In this document: positions 58,959 through 64,000 of the stretch, piece by piece
How the letters are laid out: the number at the start of each line of letters is the position of its first letter
Position numbering within the stretch: position 1 is the stretch's first letter
Assembly (NCBI GenBank): GCA_964030475.1
Contig: CAXIPT010000002.1
Coordinates: 6,657,427 to 6,721,426, forward strand
Direction: 5' to 3'
From: Tethya wilhelma
Lineage: Eukaryota; Porifera; Demospongiae; Tethyida; Tethyidae
DNA: 64,000 nt
Program-made: the position numbers and the translations under genes
Notes under the pieces: model-generated
Seen by the model: the letters and a program-made list of their open reading frames with translations, nothing else
Told to the model about the DNA's origin: nothing
Databases searched by the model: none

Positions 58959-61598
58959 TCATTTTTTCTTCCACATTTTTTTATTGATATTAGCACATGC
59001 TGTACAGTTTCCTGGAGCACCAATAGGACCCCTTATTCCAGGCTCTCCATTCTCACCTGGTATACCCGGTTGACCAGGAGTTCCTCGTTCACCTTTCTGC
59101 CCTTGTGGTCCTGGAAGTCCATCTCCGCCCGATTCACCAGGTTTTCCAACACTGCCTTCAGGACCAGGTTCACCAGGGCTCCCATCTCTTCCCGGTGGCC
59201 CTGGANGAGGACCCATCTCACCAGGAGGTCCACGTTCTCCACTTTCCCCTTGTTCTCCTCGAGCACCAGGATTGCCAGGTATCCCAATAGGTCCACGTAG
59301 TCCCGGATCACCTATTGCACCTGGTGCTCCAGATAGACCAATTGCTCCTCGTTGACCTCGAGGTCCAATCCCTCCTGATGGCCCAGTTTCACCAGGTGGA
59401 CCAAGCAGTCCAGGAACACCTTGTGGACCCGGTACCCCAGGTACGCCAGGATCGCCAGGAATGCCTTGTTTTCCATTTGTTCCATTCAAACCAGGCGGAC
59501 CAAGTTTACCAGTTGGACCAGGACTTCCAACTCTACCAGCCAATCCAACTCTACCTCGAGGGCCTGGATCACCCGAAGGACCAAGAGGACCAGGTGGTCC
59601 AGGAATACCAGGATGTCCTTTTAATCCATCTGTTCCATTATTACCAGGTTCTCCAGGCATACCGTCTCTTCCTGAGTTACCAGGATCACCCGGACTTCCT
59701 CTTTGACCTTCAGGCCCTGGGAGACCAGGGTCGCCAGGTAATCCTTTTCTTCCAGGGGATCCAACTAGTCCAGGTTCACCCTGAACACCAGGAGGACCAG
59801 GATCTCCAGGTAGTCCTTTGCGTCCTGGAGGACCAATTGGTCCTTCATTACCTTGTTCTCCTTTTTGTCCATCAGTACCATTAAGACCGCGTGGACCTGG
59901 ATCGCCAGGTAATCCTTTACGTCCTGGAGGACCAATTGGTCCTTCAATACCTTGTTCTCCTTTTTGTCCATCAATACCATTGAAACCACGTGGACCAGGG
60001 TCACCAGGTAGACCTTTTCTACCAGGAGGACCAAGTTCACCTTTTAATCCTGGATTTCCTGGAAGACCCATTGCTCCAGGAGTTCCATTTATGCCAGGCA
60101 TACCAGGAGTGCCATCCATGCCAGGTGGACCATTTTGTCCATCTGTACCAGGTGAACCGGGATCACCTTGTTGACCCTTTGGTCCAGGGTTCCCATCAGT
60201 ACCATTAATACCAGGTATGCCAGGATTGCCATTCAAGCCAGGTTGACCGGGTTCACCTACTGATCCATCAGTACCATTCATGCCAGGTGTGCCGGGTGTT
60301 CCAGGAGTGCCATCTATTCCATTTTGGCCAGGTGTGCCATCTGCTCCTGGAATACCGTGAAGACCAGGTTCACCTGGTGAACCGGGAGTTCCATCAGTTC
60401 CGTTGACTCCTGGGGTACCAGGAGTGCCATTTGCTCCTGGAGGACCAGGTTCTCCTGGTGATCCAGGACTTCCATCAGTGCCGTTCATCCCTGGCGTACC
60501 AGGTGTACCATCTGCTCCTGGACGGCCTGTTTCATTTCCATCTCTACCTGGTGTACCATCAGTTCCGTTGACTCCTGGGGTACCATCCACACCTGGTCTG
60601 CCAGGGTTTCCAGGTGGACCTACTTGTCCAGGTCGTCCATCAGATCCAGGCATACCATCAGCTCCTGGTGGTCCACGAGGACCCTGATCACCCTTTGGTC
60701 CTGGATTGCCTGGTGGACCCATAAGTCCAGGTGTTCCATCAGTGCCATTCATGCCAGGTGTACCAGGAGTGCCATTTGCTCCTGGAGGACCATGGGGACC
60801 AGGTTCTCCTGGTAATCCAGGACTTCCATCAGTGCCATTCATCCCTGGTGTACCAGGTGTACCTGGGGTACCATCTTCTCCTGGACGGCCTGTTCCATTT
60901 CCATCTCTGCCGTCTGTTCCATTTATCCCTGGCGTACCAGGCATGCCATCTGCTCCTGGAGGTCCCCGATCACCCTTTGGTCCTGGATTGCCTGGTAGAC
61001 CCATAAGTCCAGGCGTTCCATCAGTGCCATTCATGCCTGGTGTACCAGGGGTACCATCTGCTCCAGGAAGACCGCGACGACCATCTTGTCCCGGAGTTCC
61101 ATCAGTTCCATTAACCCCAGGTGTGCCAGGAGTACCTGGTGGACCAGGGTTGCCATTGAAGCCGGGTGGACCTCGCTCTCCTATTCCTGGTGGACCACTA
61201 ATGCCTGGTGGTCCAGACGGTCCAGGATCCCCTGGTGTACCCTTTCTTCCATGTGTTCCGTTGACTCCAGGCTGGCCTGGGGGTCCTGGTGGGCATGAAC
61301 AAGGACAATATGTCACTGTAGAGCTGGTGGGGTATTCTCTTTTTTCTCGTTTTATTCGTCGTGTAGTTTCAACTTGATCAACACGATATTTTGGGTCTGG
61401 ATAATCTTCTGAATTTGCATTCTTAGCTTGTAGTTCATTTATTTGGCTTGCATGAAGTTTGATTTCTTTCTGAATATCAAGAATATCTAATTTTACTCTT
61501 TTGCAGCATTCTTGGTTGTAAACTGAATAGCTTAGTCCACCAATTAGTCCGAGTGTGAGAAGCAGAAAAAATGCTAGTGCGAAATCTTTGCCATCCAT
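58959..61598 (-). CDS. type II transmembrane collagen (short-chain, furin-site type)
   Basis: This single-exon gene encodes 879 residues. The ATG at 61598 begins a short cytoplasmic tail, then a transmembrane helix (residues 7-27), Cys31-Cys32, a short heptad-like stretch (34-60), a dibasic RIKREKR furin-like site (81-87) and a Cys cluster CPCSC (98-102). An almost continuous Gly-X-Y triple helix (about 105-860) and a short Lys-rich tail with two Cys follow. The layout resembles nematode cuticle collagens and other shed membrane collagens. It should trimerise, be released by cleavage and join an extracellular matrix. About 19 N-glycosylation sequons (mostly NGT) recur inside the triplets. The Gly-X-Y register breaks at the N at 59206 (GPXPGPPG), probably an assembly gap. 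Repetitive DNA within the gene implies unequal crossing-over. Confidence 0.85.
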   Translation of the reverse strand: MDGKDFALAFFLLLTLGLIGGLSYSVYNQECCKRVKLDILDIQKEIKLHASQINELQAKNANSEDYPDPKYRVDQVETTRRIKREKREYPTSSTVTYCPCSCPPGPPGQPGVNGTHGRKGTPGDPGPSGPPGISGPPGIGERGPPGFNGNPGPPGTPGTPGVNGTDGTPGQDGRRGLPGADGTPGTPGMNGTDGTPGLMGLPGNPGPKGDRGPPGADGMPGTPGINGTDGRDGNGTGRPGEDGTPGTPGTPGMNGTDGSPGLPGEPGPHGPPGANGTPGTPGMNGTDGTPGLMGPPGNPGPKGDQGPRGPPGADGMPGSDGRPGQVGPPGNPGRPGVDGTPGVNGTDGTPGRDGNETGRPGADGTPGTPGMNGTDGSPGSPGEPGPPGANGTPGTPGVNGTDGTPGSPGEPGLHGIPGADGTPGQNGIDGTPGTPGTPGMNGTDGSVGEPGQPGLNGNPGIPGINGTDGNPGPKGQQGDPGSPGTDGQNGPPGMDGTPGMPGINGTPGAMGLPGNPGLKGELGPPGRKGLPGDPGPRGFNGIDGQKGEQGIEGPIGPPGRKGLPGDPGPRGLNGTDGQKGEQGNEGPIGPPGRKGLPGDPGPPGVQGEPGLVGSPGRKGLPGDPGLPGPEGQRGSPGDPGNSGRDGMPGEPGNNGTDGLKGHPGIPGPPGPLGPSGDPGPRGRVGLAGRVGSPGPTGKLGPPGLNGTNGKQGIPGDPGVPGVPGPQGVPGLLGPPGETGPSGGIGPRGQRGAIGLSGAPGAIGDPGLRGPIGIPGNPGARGEQGESGERGPPGEMGPXPGPPGRDGSPGEPGPEGSVGKPGESGGDGLPGPQGQKGERGTPGQPGIPGENGEPGIRGPIGAPGNCTACANINKKMWKKK

Positions 61599-61914
61599 TG
61601 CTGCTTATAGAACAAAAATGATCTAAAAAGCTTAACTTGGCTTGTTCTGTTAACTGTTTGAATGTTTGTTACAAGTTATCAATTCAATTATGTACATATA
61701 TCCCTTAATGGCTTGCAAACCGGTACTGTTTAAGTTTTGTAGCTCAATTAGAGATCTATCAATTAAAGTGCGTGCCCACCATGCCAAATAATATTATAGT
61801 ATGATTTAGTATGAAATATGTAGGGACTTTAATCTGACCGTCTTATTGCAGTCATTCTGTACTGTTCAATTTAGCAAACATTTTTTGTGGGGGTGGGAAA
61901 GAGTCTTACATTAT
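61599..61914 (-). other. upstream flank of the collagen gene
   Basis: No repeat or gene is recognised. This is the likely promoter region of the minus-strand collagen gene, though I identify no specific element. Confidence 0.35.
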
Positions 61915-62500
61915 AGTAGGAATGGGCCGACTGTCCCATAGACACAATACAAAAACTAATGTTCATGAACATAAAAATCTAGCAAAACTCGCAGAAACAT
62001 TCCCCAGCACTCATAGATAGGCTAAGATAGCGCTAGTGGGAAGCAACATTAGTGCCAATTTTGTTCTTTATAGCTTCCTAAACTGACTTACTTGAAAAGG
62101 ATTTCCAGAGAACCAGAATGCATTGAGCCAACTCTTTTCTAACGGTTCTAAGTTCTTTCCTTGGGTACTACATTCCTTGATACTCGCTTTTCATAGTATA
62201 TAAGCCTAAACAATTAAGAACTACAAAGTTTTGAAAAACTTAGTATAAAATCATGCACTTCAATTCAGCTATCTTGTAGGTAGAGTTCAAAGGTAATCTA
62301 TACAGTCACGTGGCATTTAATGCGCATGCACATTAGCTGATCTAGCATTAGAGTGCATGTAGCTGTTACTCAAGCTTTTTGTAGGGACTAACCAGTTTCT
62401 GATAGTCTACACACTGTAGTGTTGAAAAAAGTGAATAAACAAGTAGTAAAAAATAAGTATAGTGTACGAATGAGCAGTGCGGTAAAAAGTTGCTGACCAT
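61915..62500. mobile_element. foldback left-arm fragment
   Basis: It enters at TAGTAGGAATGGGCCGACTG and runs to GAGCAGTGCGGTAAAAAGT, with internal deletions. The outermost terminus is missing. Confidence 0.7.
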
Positions 62501-62593
62501 GCACATAGTTGTTATTGCGCGAGTAAAAGCGAACATGTATATAGGACACGTATGGCGTAGTATGCAAATGTGCCACACATTTTTGGGACCCAT

Positions 62594-63510
62594 AATCGTA
62601 CGTACGGTAGTACGTATAGTAGGTATGGGCCGACTGTCCCATTGACACAATACAAAATGTTCATGCATGCTTATAAACTTTCAGGGAAAGAAAGCTAAGG
62701 CCTTCAAATTCATTTAATAGCCTCCCCCAGACAGTTTGCTTACTGTATACTAATCATGAAAACTGGCAAAAAGTTTCTAGAGCACTCTAGAGAGAGAGCA
62801 CTGGCGACAAGCCACAAGAGTGCAATTTTGTTCTGATAACTGCATGACTTACTTTAATGCGATTTCCAGACAAACAAAAGGCATTGAGCCAACTTTGATA
62901 ATATAGTGGGACTTCATTTCTGAATCATGCAGTGTACGTCATTTTCGACTCATTTGCTGGCAAAAAGGCAGCAAACAAAATCTATGCAGCTTTGATACTT
63001 TTTATTTAGCCTTTTGTTGAGATAAAGGTCCTCAATATACCATGTGGATGTATGCAATGTACACTTCTGTTTTTTGTAAATACTGGCTAGTTTTTGCTGT
63101 GTGATTGTCTCCATGCAATTGAGCACCTTATAGTGTTTTAAAAATTGAATGAACAATTAAGTATATAGTAGAAGTGTAGGAATGGGCAGTGAGGTAAAAA
63201 GCAATGAAACAAGGCAAGTCTCTGAAATTTAGCACATGACTACTTTATTTTTTGTACCCAACTATCTTACGTTACTGTGTACCTACATTCTACATGTTTG
63301 TTACTTTATCTAAATTAATCAAGTGATTGCTTGCATTGACTCATGAGCCAAATGGCTGACAATTATCCTTGAATGATGAATTTGAACTTGCAATTGACTC
63401 ATGAAAATGAAGTAGTTGTGTGCTGAAATTCAAAGACTTGCCTTGTTTCGTTGTTTTTTCCGCTGACCATTCCTACACTTCTAATTTCATAAAAATTTAA
63501 TGTACTTGTA
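62594..63510. mobile_element. foldback element, divergent subfamily, right arm truncated
   Basis: The left arm (62594 to about 63255; CGTACGTACGGTAGTACGTA) is followed by a core of about 145 bp and a 110-bp inverted remnant of the right arm (63402-63510; AAAATGAAGTAGTTGTGTGC). It shares the CTTCATTTCTGAATCATGCA-type arm interior with the 57.5 kb copy. Confidence 0.75.
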
Positions 63511-64000
63511 ATTATAATGTGGTGATTCTATTTTTAGTGATTACATACTGATACAGTTCCTTTAGTCTGTTTTACACTCGAGGCTAATTATTAAAAAGAC
63601 ACTTGTTTAGCCTAATTTCAATATTTCCCTCCTTGATTTGAGCACCACTTTGTCTGTAACTTTTGGATAGGGCGTCTAATTAAACATGATTAATAAACTG
63701 AGTGCTAGTGTTGTTTTGGCAAAGCTTGTAGAGAAGGCCGGCAGTGCATGCTGTTCTTCAAAGCAAACCACGTCTTGTTTATTTTTGTCACTGAGTCTAT
63801 TTGGCTTTTTGATATTGAGTCATTAATTATTCACCACAACACTTGACAACTTCTTTGGACATTACCACACTAACACGTAGTTCTCTAAAGATCAGAAGAA
63901 AGAATACTTATATCTCAAACTAACTAGGCTTTATGTTATAGTTAGATTACATAATAATGCAACGTACACCACCACAAAATGATTGGCGAGTCACTGCAAT
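63511..64000. other. right-end spacer
   Basis: No supported gene is seen. A 46-codon ATG frame starts at 63686 but has no recognisable features. Confidence 0.4.

Noticed and set aside
59033..61377. Long plus-strand and alternate-frame proteins across the collagen gene
   Set aside because: These are shadows of the Gly-X-Y repeat; the antisense of collagen codons is naturally open and proline-rich.
63686..63830. 46-codon frame beginning MINKLSASVV
   Set aside because: It is short, has no recognisable feature and no neighbouring exon; chance cannot be excluded.
1..64000. tRNA, rRNA and CRISPR arrays
   Set aside because: I looked for cloverleaf B-box motifs, rRNA-like blocks and regularly spaced short repeats and saw none. 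The 85-92-bp arrays are minisatellites without spacers.

Overview
The window looks like a draft scaffold from an early-branching animal, most likely a demosponge (Amphimedon-like). This is inference, with no database search. The evidence is compact genes with few introns, AT-rich spacers, GT-AG splice sites, and animal-only families (TRPA channel, CARD, fibronectin III, triple-helical collagen, SUEL lectin) beside enzymes usually seen in bacteria. Six isolated N bases (8728, 26309, 30915, 35571, 40011, 59206) appear to mark contig joins; several sit exactly where repeats collapse or sequences are duplicated.

Layout. 1-6.2 kb: a secreted aerolysin-fold-like protein (minus) and a TRPA-type ankyrin channel (plus) that lacks a visible 5' exon. 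6.5-18.6 kb: three tandem minus-strand genes for secreted GH78-type alpha-L-rhamnosidases with two SUEL lectin domains each, plus a decayed fourth copy at 18.9-19.6 kb. 19.8-26.3 kb: a plus-strand cluster of secreted pectate-lyase-like beta-helix proteins: one pseudogene, two intact two-exon genes and one 5' fragment. The two clusters lie head to head and together suggest extracellular digestion of rhamnose-containing or pectin-like polysaccharide. 26.5-37.6 kb: repeat-rich DNA with isolated exon-like segments, minisatellites and foldback elements.

37.7-54.9 kb: the most striking locus. A CARD-like first exon fits in phase, across an 8 kb transposon-filled intron, to one 8.8 kb exon. The joined product would be 3037 residues: CARD-like domain, a second helical domain, a stonustoxin-family-like module, 16 fibronectin III repeats, a septin/AIG1-like GTPase, a Cys/His-rich domain and a coiled coil. 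It resembles an innate-immune sensor or giant GTPase, but its function is unproven. 55.7-58.9 kb: a decayed FN3/TM exon, a pogo-like element and foldback-arm fragments. 58.96-61.6 kb: a minus-strand transmembrane collagen with a furin-like site and many N-glycosylation sequons inside its Gly-X-Y repeat. 61.6-64 kb: more foldback copies and no convincing gene.

A recurrent foldback transposon family (about 730-bp inverted arms around a core of about 190 bp) explains most of the repeated non-coding DNA. Its fragments are at 27.6, 31.9-34.6, 45.0-46.1, 57.5-58.8 and 61.9-63.5 kb.
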